Source: an uncultured Alistipes sp.
GTDB taxonomy: Bacteria; Bacteroidota; Bacteroidia; Bacteroidales; UBA932
Reading direction: 5' to 3'
Assembly (NCBI GenBank): GCA_900550465.1
Contig: URSC01000011.1
Span: 1-64,000, forward strand
DNA length: 64,000 nt
Position numbers and translations under genes: made by a program
The notes under the pieces: generated by a model
Seen by the model: the letters and a program-made list of their open reading frames with translations, nothing else
Told to the model about the DNA's origin: nothing
Database searches by the model: none
Part shown: one piece after another, positions 43,183 to 51,062 of the stretch
Layout of the letters: each line of letters begins with the position of its first letter
How positions within the stretch are numbered: position 1 is the first letter of the stretch

Positions 43183-43965
43183 TTAGAATCTGAAACCCAC
43201 GTACACCAGCGCACGGGCATCCGTAGCAGTGGGCATGGTGCGGTCATCCTGCCAGGGGGCACCGCTGTCGTTGAATGTCACACCTGCGTCCAGGCCGACC
43301 ATGTAGTGCTCGAGGAAGGTGTATTCATAGCGCAGGCCCGCGTTGCCCGTCAGGCCGGAGACATGGTACTGCCAGGTGGAGGCGGTGTAGTTTTCGGGCT
43401 CGATCTCCGGGAACAGGGCCGCCGTCTCAAAGCAGAGGCCGTCGGCAAAGTACCATCCGATGCCGGCATAGGCGGAGAAGCGGTGATGCTCGGTGTCAAT
43501 CATATGGAATACTGGACGGACCGAGACGGCCAAGGAGTTGTGACGCAGCCACGTGAGATTGTTGGGGTCATTCCCCGCCGCTATCCACCGGTCGATATAG
43601 TCGCGCACAGACGGCATATCGGCAAGACCCTCATAGCCTCCCGGGCTGTCCGTCGTGGTGACGGCCGGAGCATCCGCGATGTCCGGAAACGTGTTGCGGT
43701 AGGAGTTCTGTACGTCCAGCTCCAGGGACAATCTGCGCACTAAGTCTCTCTGATAGCTGAATCCGTAGACAGCTGTGGCTCGGTATCTCTGCCCGAAGTT
43801 CACTCCGCCGCCGGCTGCCGGACCGGAGTACTCGGAATAGAGTCCCCAGTAACCGATGCCGCCGTAGAGTCTGACAGTATTCTGCGCTGTAAGGACGGCG
43901 GGATTACACACTGCGGCAAACATGCATATTGTGATGGCCGCGTACAGTGATGAAAGCTTGCTCAT
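43183..43965 (-). CDS. outer-membrane beta-barrel protein
   Basis: The 260-residue protein has a signal peptide (residues 1-26, ending LTAQN) and alternating amphipathic strands through to a terminal VYVGFRF, the mark of small outer-membrane barrels. LYGGIGYWGLYSEYSGPAAG opens the barrel. No named family is certain. Start: the ATG at 43965 is supported by a TATATTTG element 30 nt upstream; earlier in-frame codons lie before that element. It lies inside the repeat-bracketed segment, downstream of a TPR regulator gene on the same strand. Confidence 0.75.
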   Translation of the reverse strand: MSKLSSLYAAITICMFAAVCNPAVLTAQNTVRLYGGIGYWGLYSEYSGPAAGGGVNFGQRYRATAVYGFSYQRDLVRRLSLELDVQNSYRNTFPDIADAPAVTTTDSPGGYEGLADMPSVRDYIDRWIAAGNDPNNLTWLRHNSLAVSVRPVFHMIDTEHHRFSAYAGIGWYFADGLCFETAALFPEIEPENYTASTWQYHVSGLTGNAGLRYEYTFLEHYMVGLDAGVTFNDSGAPWQDDRTMPTATDARALVYVGFRF

Positions 43966-43995
43966 GATTCTGATTCGGTTATATGGTTCAGGCCG

Positions 43996-44003
43996 CAAAT
44001 ATA
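43996..44003 (-). promoter_or_regulatory. -7 element TATATTTG for the barrel gene
   Basis: A perfect TAnnTTTG on the minus strand lies 30 nt before the ATG at 43965, between it and the stop of the TPR gene at 44145. Confidence 0.6.
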
Positions 44004-44144
44004 ATATGGAAAAGTTCCGGCAAGATAAAAATAAAATCACGGGCCACAGCGCGGCTTTCAAGTATCAAACTGCTTTTATACAAGCACATACACCCTACAT
44101 GCTTCCACATTTTAAAGGTCACATCACCGTAGGTGCGGACGCAA

Positions 44145-45896
44145 TTACCGCTTTCCCCAGGCGGCCAAGCGGCTGCTGAGATACTTTGCGAGGCTGCCGT
44201 CGAGACCCATTTTACGGGCGAGTCTGGTCTTGCGCGTGCTGAGGTTGGTCTCGCTGATGTCGAGGATGGTGCACAATGTGCTGGCGGGATATCCGAGGCA
44301 GGTGAGGATTATAAGGTACCGCTCGTCCTTTGACAGGCCGGGATATTCCGAGAACAATCCGCTGAGGAACCCCGGGTACACGGTGTCTATCAGGGTGCTC
44401 GCGTCACCGTAGGTGTTGATGCCGCGGATGAAGTCGCGGGCGACGGCAACGGATCTGTCAAGAAGGTGAGCGGGATTGCTCTGATGGATGTCGTAGATGT
44501 CGATGATCTTGCGCATGGTACTGTAGGTAAGGTTGTAGAACCGCATCAGGCCGCTGTTGGCAGCAGCATAGCGGCGGAACATCTGCTCCATGGATTTTCT
44601 TGCCTCCTCCTCATGGATTTTCTCCTCCCGAAGGCTGTTGCTCTCCGCTGTCTGACGGTCCAGCTCCTTCCCGCGGATATCCGCCAGGGCCTTGAACCTG
44701 CGGGCCTCGGCCCTCTGCCGCCGGAGCATTGTCCTGAGGAGGACAATGACAGCTGTCACCGCCGCGGCGGCCAGAAGGAAAATGACGGTGAGCAGCAGGA
44801 TACTCCTGTCCCGTCTGTACAGCTCTGCCTCGAGCCGGGAGTGGTCATACCGCAGTTCCGAGTCCCGGAGCTGGGATTCGTAGCCTTCCTCAAGGATTGA
44901 CAACTCTATTCTATGTGCGTGACTTTGGTTTATCAGTATGTCATCACTGTTATTTTCCAACTCTGCAATCTCTTTAAAAAGCGAGTAGATTAGAAGACTG
45001 TCCGTCTGACTGTAGGCCTTAATAGACTCACAATAGAACCGGGCAGAGTCTGCCATCTTTAAATCAACATAGCATTTTGTGGTAAGATATTGAAAGTCAT
45101 TATACAGGCTCTCTTCGGCAATATTTTGAGGTATCTCTCCATACTGTGAGAGGGCTCTCTTGGTCAAGTCTAAGATTTTCCTTGCATCGTCATCAGGATC
45201 ATAGACATAACAGAGAAGGTCAAGTGCAGAGAGGCCGCAGAGCCGATTATCATACTGCTCTGCCATTGACAATGCTTTTTCCAAATGAGGAATGGCTTTG
45301 TCTATTGAGTCAATTATCAATATTCTGGACAGAGAAAGATGGGCAGACATAATACGTTCGGGCAGTTCTGCTTTCTCAAAACACTCTAGTGCTTTTCTAT
45401 ATCTGAGAATAGCCGCCTGTTCGTTCACAACACTACTTCTGTAGAGCGAGGCTATACGGGTGTGGAGCAGACCGAGCTGCTCCATGTCGCCCATGCGCTC
45501 GACCAATGGCTCCGCCTCCTTATAGGCAAGCATCGCACCCTCCGCGTCGCCTCGCTCCGAGAGCACCGCTCCCTGCATGACCAGCGCACGGGCCAGCAGC
45601 TCTTCCGGTCCGCGGCGGCGGTAATAACTTACTGCTTCCGACACCGCGGTGTCCTCCGCTACAGGGAGGTAGTTCTTATACTCCGCCTCCGTCATGAGCA
45701 GGGTGTGGAATGCACGCCCCTCTCTGTCCATTCTCCCGATCTCCGCACTGTCGATACCGCTCAGAATGTCAAGGGCACCCTGCGGATCCGTCATCATCAG
45801 GGAGTCCGCGGCGGCAAGCTCAGGATACCGGCTCACATGCCTGCCTGAGCACGAGCACAGTGAGCAGAGCAGTACTATCAGGTATAGAGTTTTCAT
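44145..45896 (-). CDS. TPR-containing membrane lipoprotein with C-terminal HTH (putative regulator)
   Basis: The 583-residue protein starts with a lipoprotein-like signal (LCSC, Cys16), continues with tetratricopeptide repeats (about 25-340), one membrane helix (about 365-390), a coiled coil and a C-terminal LuxR/GerE-like helix-turn-helix (LSKDERYLIILTCLGYPAST, LDISETNLSTRKTRLA). This arrangement, a periplasmic TPR sensor joined to a cytosolic DNA-binding domain, is common in Bacteroidales but little studied. The TonB receptor upstream and barrel downstream are candidate targets. Confidence 0.85.
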   Translation of the reverse strand: MKTLYLIVLLCSLCSCSGRHVSRYPELAAADSLMMTDPQGALDILSGIDSAEIGRMDREGRAFHTLLMTEAEYKNYLPVAEDTAVSEAVSYYRRRGPEELLARALVMQGAVLSERGDAEGAMLAYKEAEPLVERMGDMEQLGLLHTRIASLYRSSVVNEQAAILRYRKALECFEKAELPERIMSAHLSLSRILIIDSIDKAIPHLEKALSMAEQYDNRLCGLSALDLLCYVYDPDDDARKILDLTKRALSQYGEIPQNIAEESLYNDFQYLTTKCYVDLKMADSARFYCESIKAYSQTDSLLIYSLFKEIAELENNSDDILINQSHAHRIELSILEEGYESQLRDSELRYDHSRLEAELYRRDRSILLLTVIFLLAAAAVTAVIVLLRTMLRRQRAEARRFKALADIRGKELDRQTAESNSLREEKIHEEEARKSMEQMFRRYAAANSGLMRFYNLTYSTMRKIIDIYDIHQSNPAHLLDRSVAVARDFIRGINTYGDASTLIDTVYPGFLSGLFSEYPGLSKDERYLIILTCLGYPASTLCTILDISETNLSTRKTRLARKMGLDGSLAKYLSSRLAAWGKR

Positions 45897-45900
45897 GCTG

Positions 45901-45908
45901 CAAAGATA
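45901..45908 (-). promoter_or_regulatory. -7 element TATCTTTG directly before the TPR regulator start
   Basis: The element ends only 4 nt before the ATG at 45896. Transcription would start at or beside the start codon, so the message may be leaderless. Confidence 0.6.
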
Positions 45909-45924
45909 GCATGAAATCCCGTCA

Positions 45925-48339
45925 TCATTCGCCTTTTATCCTGCCCTGAAGTCCGCCGGCGGAGCGGTTCGACGCCTTCCTGACAAATTTGTCCCCGAAG
46001 GTCTGTCTGTAAGTGAGTATGAAGATTCCGGGATAGGTACGGAGGTTACGCCTGTACGAGTAGCTGTCCGCGGAGAAGAACCTTGGACCGAAGCTTCCGA
46101 GTATGTCCACGGCGTCTATGCTTATCGTTCCTCCGAAACCGAACTGCTTGGAGAAGGACAGACCCAGCTGGTGCCTGTCCGGGATTTCCCATGTCAGGGA
46201 TCTCGTGGGTGAGGCGTAGCTGTAGTTCAGGGACATGTTGATGCCGTGATTTCTTGACAGGTTGATGAGGTTCTTTATTCCTGCAGACCAGCTCCAGGCT
46301 GTATAGGACATATCGTCACCGGAGATATTGGCCTGGACACTCTCGTAGTCGGCCCCGGCATCGACCGTAATCTGCCATATTCCGTTGAACAGGCTCTGAT
46401 TCAGGTTCAGGAAGAACATGACGAGGTCGTCGGTACCGAAGTTGCCAACGGAAGTCTTCATAATGTTATCGCCGATATATTCATCATAGTCGAACATTGC
46501 GTCCGAGAGCCGGTAGTAGCTGACTCCCACCATGTAGTCGAACATAAGGGCGTAGGTCAGAGTCACCTCATGGGAAAGGGAAGGGCCTAAGCGGATGTTG
46601 CCTGAGGTGAACGTGTTCTCGGTCATCCAAGTCTCGAAAGGGTTGAGGTCGGAGTAGAACGGTCTTTCGATGCCCATGGCGTAGTCCACGGAGATGCTGT
46701 GCATGCCTTCCGCGATGTCGAACATGAGGCTTGCGGAGGGGAAAACATTGAGGTAGCTCTGGCGGAAGGTCTCCCCGGTGGTCCTGAGGTCTCCCTTGAT
46801 GCCGGTGTATTCGCCTCTTACTCCTACAACGGACCAGATGACGTCGTTCCACTGCCGATCGTAGGATATGTACGCGCTGCTTATGTTCTCATCGTAACGG
46901 AAAAGGTTGGAGTAACGGTCGTTGCGGATATAGTCACCTGTCAGCAGGTCCAGGTCTGTCCTGAGGAAGTCGTTGGAGAGGAAGGCCGTGGAGTTCTCCA
47001 GACCGGCTTTCAGGATGCTGCCGTCCTCGAAGTCATGCTCGTATACGGCCTTTGCCTCCACAGTCCGGAAGTCATGGACGGTGTTCTGCCTGTAGCTCTG
47101 GAAGAGAGAGTCCGCCCCGAAGGAGGATGTCCCGGAGATGTCCGTACCGCTGAGAAGATTGCTGCTGTAGGAGGAGTAGTTGACGCTGATGTCCAGGTTG
47201 CTGCCCATGTCGTCAGTCTTGAGGTTGTAGTACAGTGCGGCTCCTACCGAGGGTTTCACCTCGGGATTGTCAGAGACAGACAAGACCAGTGTACGTCTCT
47301 CCAAAGCGCCGTGCCTTGCATAGTCGGTATAGGTGCTGCCGTCGCTGTCCTGCCAGGCTCCTCCGAGGGCTAGCGATGCTCCCAGCCGGTTCTTGGAATT
47401 GAAATCATAGCTCAGGTTCAGATTGCCGTTGAGCAGCCAGTTGTTGCGGCGGGTGCTGGATATGTAGCTGATGTCCTCATCGGTGTCGTGGTAGTGATAG
47501 GCGTCGTCCTGCTCCAGGAGGGTGTTGGTGTTGCGGAACCCGATGTTGCCCGAGACGATCAGTTTCTTCCCGGCATAGCCCAGGTTCAGGGACGCCCGGG
47601 GTGAGACTTTATTGAACTGGTACATGCCTTCTACACTGGCACTTCCGTCAAATCCCCGGCCCGGTTCCTTCTTGTACACGATGTTGATTACGGCCTTGCC
47701 GACGGCGGCCCTGTAGGATGCTCCGGGAGATGTGACGACTTCGATTTTCTCGATTTTGTCAGCGGAGGTGTTGCGCAGGATGTCCATTGCCGCCTCCTGC
47801 CCCATCACAGGCTTGCGGCCGTCTATCCATATCTCGGCGCTCTTTCCGCCTACTACTGAGATGTTTTCACGGTTGACGGTCACAAGCGGCGTGTATCCCA
47901 ATATGGTGTATGCGTTTACCGCAGCGGCCACCTCTGCCGGAGGCGAGTAGACCAACCTGCCCGGACGCCTGTCCACGAGCCCCCTGCTGGCAGTAACCGT
48001 CACCTCGTCCAGCCGCTCCACGGACGGCTCCAGGACTATGGTCAGAAAATCCTCAGTCACCGGTCTCAGGACCTTTTCAAATCCTATGAAGGATACTTCC
48101 ACAAATGCCCCGTCGGAAATACCGTCAAGCGAGAAGAATCCGGAGGTGTCGGCGTACGTAAAATCCATGACGGTGCTGTCTGTCCCGGACATCAGGACGA
48201 CGAGCGCCGACTCAACGGGAGTCCCGGACGGGTCGGTCACTTTTCCCTTGAGGTCGCGGGAGGAGGCCAAGGCGCAGAGCGCGGATACGGCGGTCAATAG
48301 GAGGATGGCGGTTAAGCGTGATGGCATGTTCATATTCAT
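45925..48339 (-). CDS. TonB-dependent receptor-like outer-membrane protein (OMP_b-brl_3 type)
   Basis: The 804-residue protein has a signal peptide, a carboxypeptidase-regulatory-like domain (DLKGKVTDPSGTPVESA), a plug domain (ERLDEVTVTASRGLVDRRPG, and YKKEPGRGFDG) and a large barrel. It belongs to the group without SusD partners, whose substrates are mostly unknown. Start: an ATG at 48375 overlaps the TATGTTTG promoter element, so the Met at 48339 (or the two just after it) is used. It is the first gene of the cassette, 28 nt before the TPR regulator. Confidence 0.85.
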   Translation of the reverse strand: MNMNMPSRLTAILLLTAVSALCALASSRDLKGKVTDPSGTPVESALVVLMSGTDSTVMDFTYADTSGFFSLDGISDGAFVEVSFIGFEKVLRPVTEDFLTIVLEPSVERLDEVTVTASRGLVDRRPGRLVYSPPAEVAAAVNAYTILGYTPLVTVNRENISVVGGKSAEIWIDGRKPVMGQEAAMDILRNTSADKIEKIEVVTSPGASYRAAVGKAVINIVYKKEPGRGFDGSASVEGMYQFNKVSPRASLNLGYAGKKLIVSGNIGFRNTNTLLEQDDAYHYHDTDEDISYISSTRRNNWLLNGNLNLSYDFNSKNRLGASLALGGAWQDSDGSTYTDYARHGALERRTLVLSVSDNPEVKPSVGAALYYNLKTDDMGSNLDISVNYSSYSSNLLSGTDISGTSSFGADSLFQSYRQNTVHDFRTVEAKAVYEHDFEDGSILKAGLENSTAFLSNDFLRTDLDLLTGDYIRNDRYSNLFRYDENISSAYISYDRQWNDVIWSVVGVRGEYTGIKGDLRTTGETFRQSYLNVFPSASLMFDIAEGMHSISVDYAMGIERPFYSDLNPFETWMTENTFTSGNIRLGPSLSHEVTLTYALMFDYMVGVSYYRLSDAMFDYDEYIGDNIMKTSVGNFGTDDLVMFFLNLNQSLFNGIWQITVDAGADYESVQANISGDDMSYTAWSWSAGIKNLINLSRNHGINMSLNYSYASPTRSLTWEIPDRHQLGLSFSKQFGFGGTISIDAVDILGSFGPRFFSADSYSYRRNLRTYPGIFILTYRQTFGDKFVRKASNRSAGGLQGRIKGE

Positions 48340-48368
48340 GTTCGTGTCGTGTTTGTGAAAATTTTCCG

Positions 48369-48376
48369 CAAACATA
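48369..48376 (-). promoter_or_regulatory. -7 element TATGTTTG before the cassette TonB receptor
   Basis: A perfect TAnnTTTG on the minus strand lies 29 nt before the Met codon at 48339. A TTG about 22 nt further upstream could be the -33 element. Confidence 0.55.
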
Positions 48377-48625
48377 ATACTGAACGGCTCACCTGCGGCA
48401 ATAAATAAATTCGCAGGCAGGATGGCGGATACTCCATCGCATCATCATTATAATCAAACACTTGCACGACTTTTCGCCATGTAAAATATTATTCACAGCC
48501 AGCATTCAGATCTTGCCTTTTAGGCGCAATCTCTCCAGAACTGCCGGTTGGTCGGCACCTTCAGGATAGGAATCCGGGGTAGGGCCGCTGGGAAGGGCCC
48601 CTGAGGCTGGTCGGACAAATGCTGC
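48377..48625. other. intergenic region before repeat copy B
   Basis: About 250 bases between the TonB receptor promoter and the repeat contain no supported gene, RNA or terminator. The segment has CCCCTGAGGCTGGTCGG just before the repeat, which loosely echoes CCCCTGAGGGGAGGCTTGG upstream of copy A. Confidence 0.4.
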
Positions 48626-48831
48626 GATTTCAGACAACGGTAAGCAGATACACGGCACAAAATCACAATTACCTCACAATCAATGCGTTCTATTTTCAAC
48701 GTGTCCTTTTCGGACACTTCGGGACGCACGAAAAGCTCTCGTCACTTCTGCAAGTTCTTATTTATCGGCCTTTTACAAAAAACAGGTGCAGCAGCACTTA
48801 CCGTTGCCGCTGCGAGGATGCTTTTTCTCCA
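48626..48831. repeat. 206-bp dispersed direct repeat, copy B
   Basis: Same orientation as copy A (42966-43170), about a dozen substitutions and one extra T near the right end. The hairpin GTGTCC-TTTTC-GGACAC is perfect here. Together the two copies bracket the barrel, TPR regulator and TonB receptor genes. Confidence 0.9.
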
Positions 48832-48880
48832 AAGGGACTCCGGCGGAAGTACATACTGCACATGCCTTAGCGGCACACTC

Positions 48881-49495
48881 CTACTGACATTTATCCACTC
48901 CACGACCATCCTCAAGATGACTGATTACATCGTCGCAGCCCCTGAGAATCCTGCGGCCCCAAAGATACTGCACGAACCCGAAAATGAGAACCAGCCATAC
49001 CAGCACACCTACCGACTGTCTACGGCTGATCGACAGCAGCCCCTCGAGAACCTGTACTATGTGAAATGCAAATACCAGCAAAGCGACAGCGGCAATCAAA
49101 ACCACTACGCTCATCAACACATAGTTGCGCTTGAAACGCCGCAGCTTGACGGCTCTGGTAAGCACATCCTCCCGGGAATCCTCCGAAAGATCGGCACGGC
49201 GGTAAATGAGAATAACTCCCACCATTACCAGCAGGCAGTAGGCTACCGCCGCAACAATAACCCACCAGTCCGGACCTCCAATCGGTACAAATACCAGAAT
49301 CACCAACACCGCGACTGCCCCGCCTATAATTCCCGACCATTTATCCATTCTCATAAGTCCGAGATTTCTCCGAAATGCCTTTTTCTGCAATTCAGCATTG
49401 ACTATCTGCTGTTCATCCAGCATTTTCCTCAAAGCGGCATACTCCGACCGCAACTGTTCCAGTTCCATTGAACTCATATTTTCCTCGTTCTGCAT
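48881..49495 (-). CDS. coiled-coil membrane protein next to an ECF sigma factor
   Basis: The 204-residue protein starts with a short charged coiled coil (MELEQLRSEYAALRKML), then two membrane helix pairs (about 55-98 and 125-185). I recognise no named family. It lies 18 nt after the ECF sigma gene on the same strand, a place often taken by an anti-sigma factor or sigma-linked membrane protein. The role as anti-sigma is inference from position only, and no zinc-binding anti-sigma motif is seen. Confidence 0.7.
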   Translation of the reverse strand: MQNEENMSSMELEQLRSEYAALRKMLDEQQIVNAELQKKAFRRNLGLMRMDKWSGIIGGAVAVLVILVFVPIGGPDWWVIVAAVAYCLLVMVGVILIYRRADLSEDSREDVLTRAVKLRRFKRNYVLMSVVVLIAAVALLVFAFHIVQVLEGLLSISRRQSVGVLVWLVLIFGFVQYLWGRRILRGCDDVISHLEDGRGVDKCQ

Positions 49496-49513
49496 AATGC
49501 TTATTTATTAAAT

Positions 49514-49999
49514 TCAGATTTTCATCTTCTTGAGCAGCTCCTTAATCCGATGAAGCTGAAAAGAGACATTCTTGACCGAAATGCCCATAACCGCCCCGAT
49601 TTCCTCGTAGGACAAGCCCTCCAGCCACAGCAGAATCAGAGCCCTGTCCACCAGCCCGAGCCGGTGAATCCTGTCGTACAGCCTCCTGACCTGCAGCATC
49701 CGCTCGCTTATGTCCTCAAACAGATCAACATCCACATTAAGAGGCACATGACGTCCGGCACGCCGCATTCGCCTCTGCAGATTCAGACAGCAGTTCATGC
49801 TCACACGGTATATCCATGTCCGTACATCCGCCTCACCCCGGAACGAACCGAAACCCGTCCACAGCCTCAGTATTACCTCCTGAAACAGATCTTCCAGTTC
49901 CGTCCTGTTGTCCGCAAACATATAGCACACAGCGTACACCGTACTTTTGTACTGCTGTACCAGCGTCGTAAACTCCCGTTCTTTGTTGTCGTTGTTCAT
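49514..49999 (-). CDS. ECF-type RNA polymerase sigma factor
   Basis: This 161-residue sigma-70 family protein has region 2 (LFQEVILRLWTGFGSF, WIYRVSMNCCLN) and region 4 (ALILLWLEGLSYEEIGAVM, ISVKNVSFQLHRIKELL), with no region 3, as in ECF sigma factors. It likely directs RNA polymerase to envelope or stress genes. The membrane protein downstream may control it. No TAnnTTTG promoter is visible upstream, which would fit autoregulation from a different promoter type. Confidence 0.92.
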   Translation of the reverse strand: MNNDNKEREFTTLVQQYKSTVYAVCYMFADNRTELEDLFQEVILRLWTGFGSFRGEADVRTWIYRVSMNCCLNLQRRMRRAGRHVPLNVDVDLFEDISERMLQVRRLYDRIHRLGLVDRALILLWLEGLSYEEIGAVMGISVKNVSFQLHRIKELLKKMKI

Positions 50000-50065
50000 T
50001 TGACTGCTTTTTACAACCCGTTAGACACAGCCGGTCCGAAAAAACTATAAAATAGAGCGGATTTT

Positions 50066-50443
50066 CTACCCGAGACTCTTCCCGGTGATGGCCGTGAAAT
50101 GGTCCAGGGCCCAGGTGATGAGCTGATTGATGATGGGCATCAGGCTTTCACCCATTTCTGTCAGAGAGTATTCCACCCTGGGCGGCACTTCGGGATAGAG
50201 ACAGCGGAGGATGAGACCGTCGGCTTCGAGGCCTTTCAGGGTCTCGGTCAAGACTTTCGGGGAAATGTCGGGGATCGCGCGGCTGATCGTGCTGAAGCGG
50301 GTGGGACCGTTCTCGGAGAGGACGCAGAGTATGAGGATGGCCCATTTGCCGGAGAAGCGGGACAGGATGTTCCGGACGGGGCAGGTCCCGATGCAAGTAA
50401 ATTTTTTCAGATTTTCCTGCAGTGGCAAGCGATTCATATTCAA
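50066..50443 (-). CDS. HxlR-family transcriptional regulator
   Basis: The 125-residue winged-helix protein contains CPVRNILSRFSGKWAILIL, then RFSTISRAIPDISPKVLTETLK and LEADGLILRCLYPEVPPRVEYSLTEMG, the HxlR domain. The N-terminal Cys in GTCPVRN is at the place used for thiol-based sensing in several family members such as YodB. It is divergent from the cupin gene. Repeated AGGTAA/TTACCT pieces in the shared gap (50454-50506) could be its binding sites. Confidence 0.9.
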   Translation of the reverse strand: MNMNRLPLQENLKKFTCIGTCPVRNILSRFSGKWAILILCVLSENGPTRFSTISRAIPDISPKVLTETLKGLEADGLILRCLYPEVPPRVEYSLTEMGESLMPIINQLITWALDHFTAITGKSLG

Positions 50444-50486
50444 TTATAATTTCTTAGAGGTAAGTGCCTTTCGTTTCGGTAACCTC

Positions 50487-50517
50487 TTGTTTATTACGTT
50501 TTACCTGACTACTTTTG
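50487..50517 (+). promoter_or_regulatory. promoter of the cupin gene in the HxlR-cupin gap
   Basis: TTG (50487-50489) and TACTTTTG (50510-50517) are 20 nt apart. TTACCT at 50501 lies between them and is inverted relative to AGGTAA near 50456, so the regulator could block this promoter. Confidence 0.65.
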
Positions 50518-50580
50518 CACTATTAAAAAGATAGTTCATTTCAAATACAAAGTTAATTCATTTCTAACAAAATTAAAATT

Positions 50581-50991
50581 ATGAGCGAAATCAAAGTAAT
50601 GAACAGCGGCGCAAAATACGCCCATGCATCTGTCGGTGTCCTCAAAAACTTCGAGGGCAAGCAGTTCGTCAAGGAAGCCACAGGGGCCACCTCCTGCGAA
50701 ATCTCTTTCGGATCGCTGCCGTCCGGAGCAGCCGTTCCCTTCTTCCACAGCCACAGGGCCAATGAGGAAAACTTCATCATCCTCTCCGGTGCAGGCCGCT
50801 TCCAGGTGGACGACGAGGTCTTCGACATCGCCGAAGGTTCGGTCATCCGCGTAACTCCCGGCTGCGACCGCAACCTCAAATGCACCTCGACCGAGCCTAT
50901 GACCTACATCTGCATCCAGGCAAGGGAGGGCAGCCTAGGGGACTATACCATGACCGACGCCGACATGACCGAACGCAGGAGCCTGTTGTAA
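50581..50991 (+). CDS. cupin-domain protein
   Basis: The 136-residue protein has one cupin barrel. Motif 1 is PFFHSHRANEENFIILSGAG with the metal-binding His-x-His and Glu, and motif 2 is AEGSVIRVTPGCDRNLKC, where the usual His is replaced. Such proteins bind a metal and act as small enzymes or sensors. The divergent HxlR regulator suggests response to electrophiles or oxidants. The reaction is unknown. Confidence 0.85.
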   Translation: MSEIKVMNSGAKYAHASVGVLKNFEGKQFVKEATGATSCEISFGSLPSGAAVPFFHSHRANEENFIILSGAGRFQVDDEVFDIAEGSVIRVTPGCDRNLKCTSTEPMTYICIQAREGSLGDYTMTDADMTERRSLL

Positions 50992-51062
50992 AAGCCAGCT
51001 ACAGTCAAACTTCCGGAGGTGGAGGGACAATGGGCCGGGACGAGCGGAAGCAGTGATACAGA

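Noticed and set aside
42767..48831. Classic integrative island with att sites at tRNA-Ser
   Set aside because: No integrase gene and no duplicate of the tRNA 3' end were found on the right side. Only the 205-bp repeats remain as evidence for a cassette.
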